A stretch of DNA of 64,000 nt, taken from contig CM043969.1 in assembly GCA_014529385.2 (NCBI GenBank), forward strand, positions 72,008,676 through 72,072,675, read 5' to 3'. Position 1 is the first letter of the stretch. Each line of letters starts with the position of its first letter. This DNA is from Adiantum capillus-veneris. Its lineage: Eukaryota > Streptophyta > Polypodiopsida > Polypodiales > Pteridaceae. The position numbers and the translations under genes were made by a program. This document shows positions 47,371 to 58,559 of this stretch, in pieces. The notes beneath the pieces were generated by a model that searched no databases, was not told the DNA's origin, and worked only from the letters and a program-made list of their open reading frames with translations.

Positions 47371-47848
47371 TGTTAGTCCCTGGTCGGATCCATCCTGCAT
47401 ATATCACATGACACAAGCCATACTCATGCATAAATGAGCATAGAGAGTGGACATGAAACTCACCTCCAACCATCGAGCCAATACGGGCTCAGAAAGTGCT
47501 AGCGCTAGGTTTATACTGATACAAACTTAGCAAAATTGCCCTACCTACTTTCCAACAATTGTCACTTAAAAATAATAAGTGAAAAATGTCAAAAATAGGA
47601 AAAATAGGTTTAATGCACTAGAAAATTCCCTTGATGGATTCTAATGGATTCTAATGGGAATGCTGATGATCATGTTGTGTGCAACCAGAGGATATGCATC
47701 TAATCTAAGTGTCTGGACATGCACCGTTTGCAAACAGACTCACAAAAGTGCCAGATCACTTCCTATTCTAGACTGACTTAACTGAACTGAACCTTGGTCA
47801 TGCTGTAGCTTGTCCACAGACACATAGGGTTGGATGTGTCACGTGACA
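47371..47848 (-). repeat. LTR-G complete, minus orientation, with primer site
   Basis: On the minus strand begins TGTCACGTGACAC and ends GGGACTAACA (478 bp, TG...CA). A Met-tRNA primer site, gctctgatacca on the plus strand, lies one base inside at 47358-47369. Right of it, DNA of family F resumes (gccactcggcaagactttgc), so LTR-G appears inserted in an F copy. Confidence 0.75.
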
Positions 47849-48430
47849 GCCACTCGGCAAGACTTTGCAGGTTGGAAAAACTTCTTCTGCTGCTTCTTCT
47901 AGGGTTTAAGCCTCTCGGCCACGATCTGCACGTTGGCTCCGTTCTGCAGAGAAACTCAAGCTAGCTCAATCAGTTTTCTCATTCCAAATCGGAGCTCTTG
48001 ATTTCCTGGGTCGTTGGCTTCCCAGAAGAATCTCATTCAATAAGGAGTCTCATTCCAGATTGGAGCTCTTGATATCCTCAGTCGTTGCTTTCACAAAAGT
48101 ATCTCATCCAATAAGGAGTCTCGTTTCAGATCGGAACTCTTGATATCCTTAGTCGTTGGTTTCCCAGAAGTATCTTATCCTATAAGGAATATTCAGTGGT
48201 TGGCAAATCACAATGCAACACGAATGCTCACATATGCATGTTAAAAGACATAGAAACAAAAAGCCTTCGATTAACACTCCCCATGTAAATAACCATCCAG
48301 GTCTGGGCCATGAGTTGTTCAACGACTCCCTCATCACTCCTCCGGCATAACCTAAAAAGGTCCAGGCTACTAACTTAAAAAGCAATCTCGACATCAGTCG
48401 AGCTCGAAAAGACGACTGGCTTTCCATCAT
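47849..48430 (-). repeat. Family F fragment: LTR part plus 3' internal part
   Basis: Near copy of 49450-50050: gcaagactttgca-gt-gg-aaaacttcttctgc, then tctcggcc-cgat, and three degenerate 60-70 bp tandem units each with ggagtctcattccag-t-gga and gtcgttggtttcccagaag. No gene seen. 48431-49072 shows no supported gene either; its last part is the leader of the element that starts at the primer site 49073. Confidence 0.65.
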
Positions 48431-49085
48431 GAAACCTGCACCAAGATTAGGATTAGATTTCGTTCATAAGGTCGTAGCCGACTACAGCATGGTCCATAAG
48501 CGCTTAAATAGTTGAAACAAGCCTCGACAGATAGTGTTCCTGTGGCGATGATGGTAACCCCAAGATATACCAATCATATTGGACCTCCAAGGTTATCAGC
48601 TCTAGAAAAAACACCTGTTGAGAGACGTCGAGAAATTTCAAGTTTTAATTTGCTAGGGTTTCTGCGGCAAGCCTTTCAAGATACCCCACTTTGCCAACCT
48701 CATGCAAAAAGATTCTTGAAAGCTTGCCAAGTCCTTGGAGTGTGCGGCTTGGTAGCTATAAACATCCACCACTACATGGCACTGCCTCTGAGAAAAACAG
48801 CGGCTTGAGAAAAAATCCTTGATCCTTCTTTGCGAGTGATCTTTATGGCTTATGCCTTGTAAGGCAGAGCAATGAGGACGGGAACACGCCCGATGCGCGA
48901 TGAAGTAAGGGTGGGAGTGGCTAATAAGTCCGGGGTCATGGCACGAAGATAGGTCGGGGCATGAAGATACTTCAAATAAAATTCCAGTAGAATTTGGAAG
49001 CGCCGTTTGTTATCTGCTCTTTGGTGGGACCAGGATGCTTTCAGAAAAGAACACGCCCAGCTGGGCCCTGAAGCTCTGATACCAC

Positions 49086-49165
49086 TGTAACAAGGGGACG
49101 GGCACCACGTGCCAATGGAAAAGAATAGACTGAACACTTTTAGCACTTCAAAATAACACTGACCT

Positions 49166-49228
<63 letters not shown>

Positions 49229-49581
49229 CACGACACACGAGACAGGGAGTGGCGGAGTGCCACTCCGAGAGAGCACTGGCCCCAAACCTTGGCGTCCGTA
49301 CAACTGCCACGTAATCATCTTCTTCGCTTTTTTTTTTTTGTGTGTGTGTGTGTGTGTGTGTGTTGGTCCCGCTTTAGTTTATTCTCTCTAGGTCACTAGG
49401 GCCCCATCAGACAGGGTCCCATAAGTTGGCGGGAACTCCTCTTTAGTAATAGGCCACTCGGCAAGACTTTGCAAGTAGGTAAAACTTCTTCTGCAACTTC
49501 TTCTAGGGTTTAGGCTTCTCGGCCGCGATTTGCAGGTTGGCTCCGTTCTTCATTGGCTTGGCACGTCAGCAATTTGTGACA
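49086..49581 (-). repeat. LTR-F complete, flanked by a polypurine tract and a primer site
   Basis: On the minus strand begins TGTCACAAATTGC and ends CCCCTTGTTACA (496 bp). The primer site gctctgatacca (plus) is at 49073-49084 and the polypurine tract CAAGAAGGGGGGA (minus) at 49582-49594. (GA)n at 49168-49227 and (GT)n at 49340-49363 lie inside. A normal LTR has only one of the two flanking signals on its element side, so this is a junction LTR of tandemly joined copies. Confidence 0.7.
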
Positions 49582-49594
49582 TCCCCCCTTCTTG

Positions 49595-51033
49595 ATAGAA
49601 AGTAATCATCCGCGATCACAGCATATTTGCAAAACAACTCAAGTTAGCTCAAAAATTTCCGGAGTCATTTTGAGGGACGATCAGTTTTCTCATTCCAAAT
49701 CAGAGCTCTTGATTTCCTGGGTCGTTGGCTTACCAGAAGAATCTCATCCAATAAGGAGTCTCATTCCAGATTGGAGTATCCTCGGTCGTTGGTTTCCCAG
49801 TAGTATCTCATCCAATGGAGAGTCTCATTCCAGGTCGGAACTCTTGATATCCTTCGTCGTTGGTTTCCCAGAAGTATCTCATCCAATAATGAATATTCAG
49901 TGGTTGGCACATCACAATGCAACATGAATGCTCACATATGCATGTTACAAGACATAGAAACATAAAGCCGCCGATGAACACTCCCCCCGTAAATAACCAT
50001 CCAAGTTTGGGTCATGTTGTTCATTGACTCCCTCATCACTCCTCCGCATAACCTAAAAAGGTCCAAGTCGAGAGATATAGAGGCCTTTTACAACCAAACG
50101 TCCCCCCAGACCGCAGTCTGCGTCGTTTGGAGGTGCTGAGAGTAACCACTGCTTAGACTTCTTAATACTCCCCCCGTAATAACCACAAGGGTCTGGGCCA
50201 TGAATAAAAACATCACTTTTCAAACATCCAATACTCCCCCCGCAAATAACCACAGGGGTTCGGGCCATGAGTATGAACAAGCATTCTCAAACATCATTTC
50301 TCAGTACTCCACCCGGGAGAAAAATCACCAATCATTGAAAGCAGTATCAAAACCAGAGTCAAACAGTTCAAATCCACACCAAGACAAGTTTAGAATAGAT
50401 ACCATCTATTCCAAACAAATTCCAAACAAGTTCTCAAACAGAACTCATACTTAGAAAGCAGTCTTGACATCAGTCGAGCTCGAAAAGACGACTGGCCACT
50501 CAGCAAGACTTTGCAAGTTGGTAAAACTTCTTTTGCTCCTTCTTCAGGGTTTAGGCTTCTCGCCCGGGATTTGCAAGTTGGCTCTGTTCTTGACACATCA
50601 ACACTTTTTGACATGCAATGTGCCATGTGGAAATTTATCCGTGTCCAGATAGTATGATAAGTAGAACAATAGTCGGACGTAGTGCATAATAGTTCTAAAC
50701 AAGCACATGAATAAGATGGTGTCCCTAGTCTACTCGGGCAAGCTGTAATGTAATAATCTTGCGGTGGCTGCCCACGAAAGTGGCCGGTCGGACACAATGG
50801 AAATACGACCCAGCAAGAGCCAGCAAACTCGGTCGGGAGAGACATAAAATCGGTCGAGTTGTTAATACTCTAGAGTGGCCAAAAACCCGGGTTTTAACAC
50901 CCATCTTTAAGTCTAAGGTTTGAAACCTTTTAAAAAATGAGTGGCCCGGTCAATATGAACGCGGTCAAATGACTTAACATTACAATAAGACTAAAAACTG
51001 CTAGCGTAGGATTTTGGAAAGGCCAACGTTGGC

Positions 51034-51035
<2 letters not shown>
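49595..51035 (-). repeat. Family F internal 3' part and further LTR fragments
   Basis: 49625-50045 holds degenerate tandem units (tcattccag-t-ggag...gtcgttggtttcccag). 50080-50300 has repeats of ctccccccgtaataaccaca-gg-tc-gggccatgag. 50497-50595 is a third copy of the F LTR segment. 50640-50900 (gaataagatggtgtccc, cataaaatcggtcgagttg) recurs at 63780-63990. No gene supported. Confidence 0.6.
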
Positions 51036-51070
<35 letters not shown>

Positions 51071-51764
51071 GTGCCATCTGGCAAGGATTTAGCATGTGCA
51101 ACATTACATAAGGCCTAGTGCTACCACATTGTCGAGTTCTGTAGCAATTTCCACCCACACACAGAGTCCTCTCTCTCGGCTCTAAGTTCAGCCAATTCTC
51201 TCTCCCCTTGCGATTTTTTTACTATGAAATCCGTGAAGGCTGGGCAAAGGCTATGAAGCCCGCGACGGAGGTAGAGTGCAGCCATAGCAGCTTGTGTGCG
51301 TCCCTGCGGAAAGCGTCCCATTCAGACAAGTGCAGTACCGGCTGCCCATGAAAATTTCCACACTCTGACACATTCAAGAAGCAAGTTCCAACCAAGGAGA
51401 ACTCGTGTGGGAGCCCCCTACGCGAGCAAATATAAGTAGAAGCTTCTCCCACGCTAAAAATCCCAGTACGAAGCAGACATATCCATTCTTCGCTACAAGT
51501 ATGATGATTTCAGCCAATAGGCTTATGAAACCATGCATCTTTACGCATCAAAAATATTTGGGACATGAATGGTGAATTCTATTTCGGGTTCACATGCTTG
51601 TAACACTTACAGATAAATTAAAATCTCCTTAAGGGGGAGAACCAGTCCATCTTCTGGTCCCTAGTGTTGTGTCGATTATTTGCAATTTTATGTCTTGCAC
51701 AATTCCACGTGAATTAGTCACTTAGTTTTAAAGTATTATGTACACGCTTCCATTTCTGTGGCAG
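51036..51764. other. (CT)n tract and probable 5' LTR of element D
   Basis: (CT)n at 51036-51067. The sequence up to about 51762 ends in ...ca just before a Met-tRNA-type primer site, so at least its right part should be the 5' LTR of element D. The left LTR boundary could not be set because no second copy is visible. Confidence 0.45.
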
Positions 51765-54700
51765 TGGTATCAAAGCAAGGTCCTCTCGTTTCCTTTCTTA
51801 AGAAGAGACAGTCCTTGGCAAAAAAATACCCGTCATGGCAGGACAAGCAGAAAAGCTTGAGCAGCTCAGGCAAAAAATGGCAAAATTGCACGTTGCTCTT
51901 GCTCAGCCATAGGTGCAAAAAGTGCTTAAGACCCTTGAAAAAGGGAAAGCAAAGATGGTGAAAGAACCACCTCAAAACTCCCCAGTACCAACTCAAAGGA
52001 TACCTCAAACTGGGACTCTAACACGGCCTCAGAGGGATCCTGTAGTAGGAACCTCCCGATAGCACAAAGAAGAAGAAGAAAAAAAAATCGCCGACTTATT
52101 CGCCAGATTACTCTTATATGAAGAACCTGGATAAATATCATTCCTGATGAGGAACGTGAGTTGCCCCAAGACGAGACTATAGATCAACCACCAAAAGCAA
52201 AAAAGCAGGACAAGGATCGTAGGAAGAGTCGGCACACAATTCTGGTGCACAAGGATTCAAAAGCCATCTCCAAGAAGCGGACCCGACACCACAAGAAGAA
52301 GAAGAAGACATTCAAAGCTGGAGATAAAGATGTTAAATTCAAATGTTATAATGGAAAGAGGATTGATACGAAGGCTCTCCCTTTTATTCGACAGTTCGAG
52401 GTGGCCTTTGCAGAATATAATTTCTCAGAGCGCTCAAAACTATGCCATGTTAGCATGTATCTGAAAGATACGGGTAGCAACAAGTGGATTACCACAATTC
52501 TGGAAAAACACAAACCCAAAGACTTGGGAGGAGTTCAAAAAGGAGTTTTACCCTCAATTCCTTCCCCCATACTTTGCCGAGGATGTGTAGATAGAATGGG
52601 ATTGGCTCTCCCAAAGAGAGAACGAAGTTGTGTCCAACTCCGTCGACAAATTCTGAGAAGTCCTTAAAGTTACTCCCTTTATAAAAGTTTCTGAGAAGAG
52701 ACGATGCACAAGTTTGAAGCTCGACTTTAGCCAATACTTCAAAAAGTATGAAGCTCTACCCCCGAAACACTATTCAGTCCGTCCTGATAGCCAATAACTT
52801 GCATTCGAAAGGAATTCCTCGCAAGCAGGAGTTTAGTACCTTTCATGCAAAGCAAAAGGCTCTCACTACTAAGGCAGAAATCTCCACACGAAAGCGGCCT
52901 TCAGATCAGCCTAAAAGCCTAGAAAAGAAGCCAGAGGGAGCAAAGAAAAGTAAATTCTTCACTCCCTCTCAATTAAACCTACATGGACGAGGGAAAATGT
53001 TTCTATTGAGGTGAGAAAGACCATAAGAAACCAAATTGCCTACAGCTTAAGAAAGATTCTCCTCCTGCATCAAATCTTGTACCTGACGTACAAGCCAACA
53101 CGAGGAAGGATAAAGAAAATAGACAGCTACTCAAAGGGTGGGGCAGTCTCAATGGGCAAAGAGGACTGATCTTGTTTGATCCAGGCTCCACCAACAATTT
53201 CATTTCATTGGATACCTCAGAATCTATGCCCGAGTGATTGGGAACTCCAATCAGGTCAGGATCAGCCTTTGACGGGTTGACTACGAATTCCATTTCACTG
53301 CAAGAGCATTTGAATCTAAAGATCGGGAAGTACTCTGATCAAGAGTCTTTCCCAGCTGCTCCAATACAAGGCTGCGATGTTATTTTGCGAATGCCTTGGC
53401 ATTACAGAACTCATCCACTTCCAGATTATGTAATAAGAAGAATGGGTCTTGTTCGCCCTAGTACTTCTCCTTATTGTTCACCATTATTGCTTTTTCAGAA
53501 GAAAAACGGCACTTTTTGAATGTGCATTGACTATCGTTCTCTCAACAAGATTACAATCAAAATTAGATTTTCGATTCCGCGAATCGATGATATCAAAGAC
53601 AAGCTACAAGGGCACAAATTTTCAGCCGGATAGATTTCAAGAGCGGCTACCATCAAATTCGTATTGCTCCAAAAGACATACATGAGATTGCATTTCGTAC
53701 AAAATTAGGATTGTACGAGTTTTTAGTAATGCCTTTCGGTCGTACAAAAGACTGCATTCGTATTGCTCCAGAAGATATACACAAGACTGCATTCCGTACA
53801 AATTTAGGATTGTACGAGTCTTTAGTAATGCCTTTCGGTCGTTCCAGCAACTTTCAATCGAATGATGGACCAAATTTTTTGTCCTCATTGACAATTCACA
53901 GGCATCTTCTTCGATAACATTTTTGTCTTCTCTCACACAAAGGAGGAACACAAACGACACATTGCCTCCTATAATCAAGTACGCATTGACCTAGCAAACG
54001 TTCAAGCTATTTCAAATTAACCACACCCTGCTTCGGTTCATGATGTCCAAAGTTTCCTTGGCCTTTGTTTCTACGACAGACGCTTTATTAGCCATTTCGC
54101 TCATGTAGTTGCACCTCTCAATGATCTCACAAAGAAAAAGATATCTTTTGTATGGGGTCTAGACAGAAGGAAGCTTTTGAAAAGCTTAAGTACCTTCTCA
54201 CCCACGGATCCATCCTCATTGTATCTGATCTCCGGAAACCATTTAAAGTGTGATGTTTCAAGCGATTGCATTGGCTCATCTCTTAATCAAGAAGGCCATG
54301 CAATAGCTTATGAAAGTAGACGACTTGGTGATGCGGAGCTTCATGCTTCCATCTATGAGAAGGAACTCATAGCAATCATTCATGCTCTCTCAGTTTGGAA
54401 ACACTACCTTCTGGGAGCATATTTTACGATCAAGACAAATCATCAAAGTCTTTGATACTTTCTCCCTCAACACAAGTTGTTTCAGAAACATATGTTGTGG
54501 GCCAATTTTCTTTCCATCTTTCACTTCTAAATTCTACACACTTCTGGAAGTAAAAATGTGGTGGCAGATGCTCTCTCTCTCTACGGCCCCAAGTAAATGC
54601 CATAACAAGTATACATTATCAAGAGTTGGAATGTCTACCCGAGATGTACTCTGACAACCTCGATTTCAGTGAAATCTGGCAACAACTACAAACTGCTACT

Positions 54701-54895
54701 GAAATTTTTTCCTACTCTATTAAAGCTAGTTACCTTTATTTTCATCAGGCTCTTTGTGTGGCGCGTCCCACTTAGAACAAAGGTAATGGATAAAGCACAT
54801 GCTTCTCCTTACGCATGACACGACATAGAGGTGAAATGTCTATGACACAAGCCTTAGAAAGATATTTTTATTGGCCAACACTACCAGCCTCAAAG
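51765..54895 (+). mobile_element. Element D: heavily decayed Ty3/gypsy element
   Basis: Primer site tggtatcaaagcaag at 51765-51779. Recognisable parts in gypsy order: gag (52161-52667, GDKDVKFKCYNGKRIDTKAL, FIRQFEVAFAEYNFSERSKL), zinc knuckle (about 52990-53035), protease-like FDPGSTNNFISL (about 53177), reverse transcriptase pieces (53440-53960, including [13 protein letters not shown]), RNase H (54230-54455, DCIGSSLNQEGHAIAYESRR) and the start of integrase (ALERYFYWPTLPASK, about 54850-54890). A short segment of the RT region is present twice. Many breaks (at least six), clearly the oldest gypsy copy here. No 3' LTR seen; reading ends where the hAT gene begins. Confidence 0.8.
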
Positions 54896-56505
54896 ACACA
54901 CTCCTCAAGAAAGACGGTCCCAGATTATTCATGTAGCTGCTCATCTCGTTGTCAAGGTCTAGTTGCTCATTTTCAATGAACATCCTGTCTAGGTACTCCG
55001 ATCGCAAGTTGAGCAAACCGCTCTCTGCAAAAAGCTCTGGAGTCTTGTAGAGAGGATGGAGTGTAGCAGCCATCCCATGAATAGGATGACTCATATACGT
55101 CCATCTACTCTCCACAATAGCGAGGATGTCATCCCGCCTGCAATTCACAAGACTTCACGATCAAGACTTCAAACAAATACAGCATCCAACTTTCCAAGGA
55201 TCAAGCGAGAAGGCCGAACCAAAATACAGTACCAATTTTCAAATGCATTGACTTACCTCACGGAGGTACATGTTGCTATGTGCTTCCTCATCTGCATGAA
55301 TAGATGATACACAAGGCCAAGAGTCGACCCCTCCATGTCTTTCACACACAAGAGAACACAGAGGTTGGAGAGCCACTGCCAAAGAGTGCACCTCTACCCA
55401 AAATCTCTCATCAAGCACTTTCCTCTGTATGTACTTGGTAGGCTCCGTCTGCGCATGGTGCATCAACCGCCACTTAGGGTCCAGAACTGTCTGCAACAAT
55501 GGATCCCTCAACCTATAAAGCCTCTGAAGTACTAGGTACATGTATGCAGACCTAGTCTTCGAGGGACGCACCATGTCTAGTGTGTTGTGACTCCTGAATA
55601 TGGCAAGTGCTTGATGTTTCTTGCGGAAGAAAGTAGTCATCTTCGACCCATCAGAAACAATAGGCTGTACCCAAGTCAACTTGCCAATATCCTCCATGAG
55701 TAAGTCGAGGCAATGTGCAGCACATGGAGTCCAAACTACGCGAGGGAACTCCGCCTCAACCATCTCCCCCATGGCCTTGCAGTTGGACGCATTGTCCGTA
55801 ACTACCTGCAAAACCAGTGACCATTATACGACCAATATCTTGTTAGTTACAAACTATGGCTTCTAAAAAGCGCAAGAGATTCGACAAACTAAAAAACGCA
55901 AGAGATTCGACTCTCGAGAATGATAGAGTACCTATACGACATTATCCTTCCCGACCTCCTTGATGGCTTGCCGAATGTGCCCAAAAATAAACTCTGCTGA
56001 AATACGCTCACCAGCCTTGCCCGCGTCCACAGCACGTAGGAAGTATGTACTAAGGCAAGAGGAAACAAGGATGTTAATAATGTGGCGTCTCTATCAATGA
56101 TCTCTCGCTGCTCATCTAACATTTTTGTGCGCATCTTTAGATAATCCAAGCCACTCCAGGAATCCGTGGCGCCGACTTGTGCAATGGCTCGGACCATTCG
56201 CTTCCATTGCTCTGTCCGCAAGACATTAAATGCAATGTTGCACTCTATAAGAGTGCGAGCAATCTTTATTTCTCCAATTTTTTGCCTCTCTTTTACCCAG
56301 GACTGTGCATGGATACGTGAAGGCAAAGTAGACTGCGTATACATGCGTGTCCCTTGATCTGTATCCTCATCTACATCCTGAGAACAACAAGCCCTTTTCC
56401 TGCTAACGTCCTTTTCTTGCTGAGTATGTGCATCTGGAAAATCTGCAAACAATGCATCCTGTGTTGCCTCATCTACTTTCTTACCCTTGGATGAGGAAAG
56501 ACCCT
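54896..56505 (-). pseudogene. hAT transposase, main part (DUF659-type)
   Basis: Minus-strand reading, upstream to downstream: DEATQDALFADFPDAHTQQE and RKRACCSQDVDEDTD; the helical part KIARTLIECNIAFNVLRTEQ; after frame changes and an intron-like gap around 55812-55890, VVTDNASNCKAMGEMVEAEF (DUF659-type RNase H core, with Asp), VVWTPCAAHCLDLLMEDIGK, LRDPLLQTVLDPKWRLMHHA, then a part at 55148-54896 including SRWTYMSHPIHGMAATLHPL near the insertion and dimer domain. This is the plant hAT family that acts as a cut-and-paste transposase. The BED finger is 6.5 kb away because element E is inserted. Frame changes make it non-functional. hAT end repeats were not found. Confidence 0.75.
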
Positions 56506-56895
56506 GAAACGAACTCTCGGAGTGGATCTCCCGGCTACACGGACCGCCTACAGACACACGTCGGAAAAACCACCCGACCATAGCCACCATCCGACAGCTC
56601 CCCCGTGCTGGGGCCAGCGTCCGAGGACGTAGGCGTGCACCTGTAAGACCGAGCGTCCCATACCACCCGGCCTCACCTCCTCGAGGTGACCTCGCGCACT
56701 CCTAGCCTCGCGGGCTAACCACTGGCACTCTGCCGGTGGGGGTGGGGGTCGATAACTTCAAATGAGGCCTTGGCCTCCCTTTTATAATAATGGCCGGCCA
56801 CACTGGTCGGGTTCACACTACGTCCGCCCGGACACTGGACGCCCATCTCGACGGCGTTTGGGCTAGATCCCCTCTCCTATGAGCGGGACATAACA
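56506..56895 (-). repeat. 3' LTR of element E
   Basis: 390 bp; on the minus strand begins TGTTATGTCCCGCTC and ends GAGTTCGTTTCA. Purine-rich ttaaggggggaagta precedes it (minus strand, about 56896-56912), the expected polypurine tract. Confidence 0.9.
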
Positions 56896-56906
56896 TACTT
56901 CCCCCC

Positions 56907-58556
56907 TTAAGCACCATTGATGTCCTCATCAATGAAGTGGGGATACTGAGCTTTCAGAGCTCTGACTGGTTTCCAAGTAGCAAACCTTTCAAATTGACCC
57001 TTCCATTTAATTAGGTACTCGTCATAAGCCTTTTGGCACGAATGACGGGTACGATGATCTAAAACTGCCTCTGGTTCTCGAGGAATATACTCAATTTGCA
57101 TATCTTGCCATACATTTTCCTCGATGGGCACAACATCGTCGGCTTCGCCCAATTTTACTTTAAGGCGGCTGACATGAAACATTGGATGTACACTAACATC
57201 CGAAGGAAGAGCCAGTTTATAGGCAACTTGGCCAATTTTCTTTGTGATCAAGAACGGACCACAATATCTAGTTGAAAGCTTATAATGCTTTCCTGTTCGC
57301 ATAGTCTTGGAATCCTTGGGTATCTTCAGATAGACCCATTGTCCCACATCTAGAGTCCTTGGAGATCTCTTTTGATTAGCATAAGTAGTGACTCGATCAC
57401 GAGCTGTTCTTATACTATCCTTAGCCAATTCGAGCATTTCTTGCATGTCATACAGGAAATCACGAGCTTGGCGTTCGTTGACTTTCTCTAAGCCAATAGC
57501 AATCGGGGATTTAGGCTCAAACCCATACATCAGCATGAACGGGCCAAATGCAGTAGCAAAATGCTTGCTACTATTATAGGAAAACTCTAATTGTGGGAGA
57601 TACCTTTCCCAATCAGACTGCCTGTGAGAGACATAGGCTCTCAACATGTCCTCTAACGTCTGATTCATCCTCTCAGTTTGTCCGTCGGACTCAAGATGGT
57701 CAGAAGACGACATACTCAACTTAGTCTGAAGATGAGCAAACACATCTCGCCAAAATCGGCCAGTGAACTTAGTATCTCGATCACTGACAATATCCTCTGG
57801 CAGACCATACAGCTTATAAAGTTGATCGACAAATAAAACCGCCAACTCATGGCTTTTTACTGTCGACTTTGTTGGTATAAACTTTGCCATTTTTGTGAGT
57901 CTATCGACCACAACCCAAATAGCGTCATTGCCCCAACTAGTATTTGGCAAACCAACGATGAAGTCCATGGAAATACTCTGCCACTTGGCATCTGGGATTT
58001 CCAATGGATGTAGCAGGCCAGCTTTCCTAAGGTGCTCTGCCTTATTGACCTGACACTGAGCGCGCTTCTTCACATAGCCCTCTATGTATGAGCGCATCCT
58101 TGGCCAATAGAAATATCGCTTGACCAAAGCCAAAGTTCTTTGGATGCCTGGGTGCCCAGCGCTAGGAACACCGTGGCATTCGCACAAAATCCTTTGTCGA
58201 ACCTCATCGATTTCCGGCACGCAGACTTTACCATTTCTGAACAATAGTCCACCTTTAATGGAATATTGTCGCTGTCTCGTCTCTCTGGCACGACTCACTT
58301 GGGTCTCCGGATCACCCAAGCCTGTACGTGAGTCATGCCCCGCTTCGACCTCGTTCCATATCTTGCCAAAATGGCCATCGGAACGACATAGCCCTCGGAG
58401 AGAGAGATAGAAGTCCGTCGAGATTTCAGCAATAGACAAGGCATTAACCTCAAGAATCCTGTTGAGTGCATCAGCAACTCGATTGCTGGATCCTTTTCTA
58501 TAACGGATCTCAACGTCAAACTCTTGCATAAGCTCAACCCATCTAGCCGGAACCAT
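56907..58556 (-). CDS. Integrase with C-terminal chromodomain, element E (549 residues open)
   Basis: Starts in the RNase H linker (YRKGSSNRVADALNR), then the zinc-binding part H...H...C-x-x-C-like (CHGVPSAGHPGIQRTLALVK, KKRAQCQVNKAEHLRK), core motifs ISMDFIVGLPNTSWGNDAIW and VSDRDTKFTGRFWRDVFAHL (Asp residues), TERMNQTLEDMLRAYV (Glu), the GPF run RYCGPFLITKKIGQVAYKLA, and a chromodomain AYDEYLIKWKGQFERFATWK near residues 510-530. The preserved length and motif order are those of chromovirus integrases. Fossil element part. Confidence 0.9.
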   Translation of the reverse strand: MVPARWVELMQEFDVEIRYRKGSSNRVADALNRILEVNALSIAEISTDFYLSLRGLCRSDGHFGKIWNEVEAGHDSRTGLGDPETQVSRARETRQRQYSIKGGLLFRNGKVCVPEIDEVRQRILCECHGVPSAGHPGIQRTLALVKRYFYWPRMRSYIEGYVKKRAQCQVNKAEHLRKAGLLHPLEIPDAKWQSISMDFIVGLPNTSWGNDAIWVVVDRLTKMAKFIPTKSTVKSHELAVLFVDQLYKLYGLPEDIVSDRDTKFTGRFWRDVFAHLQTKLSMSSSDHLESDGQTERMNQTLEDMLRAYVSHRQSDWERYLPQLEFSYNSSKHFATAFGPFMLMYGFEPKSPIAIGLEKVNERQARDFLYDMQEMLELAKDSIRTARDRVTTYANQKRSPRTLDVGQWVYLKIPKDSKTMRTGKHYKLSTRYCGPFLITKKIGQVAYKLALPSDVSVHPMFHVSRLKVKLGEADDVVPIEENVWQDMQIEYIPREPEAVLDHRTRHSCQKAYDEYLIKWKGQFERFATWKPVRALKAQYPHFIDEDINGA

Positions 58557-58559
58557 CTA

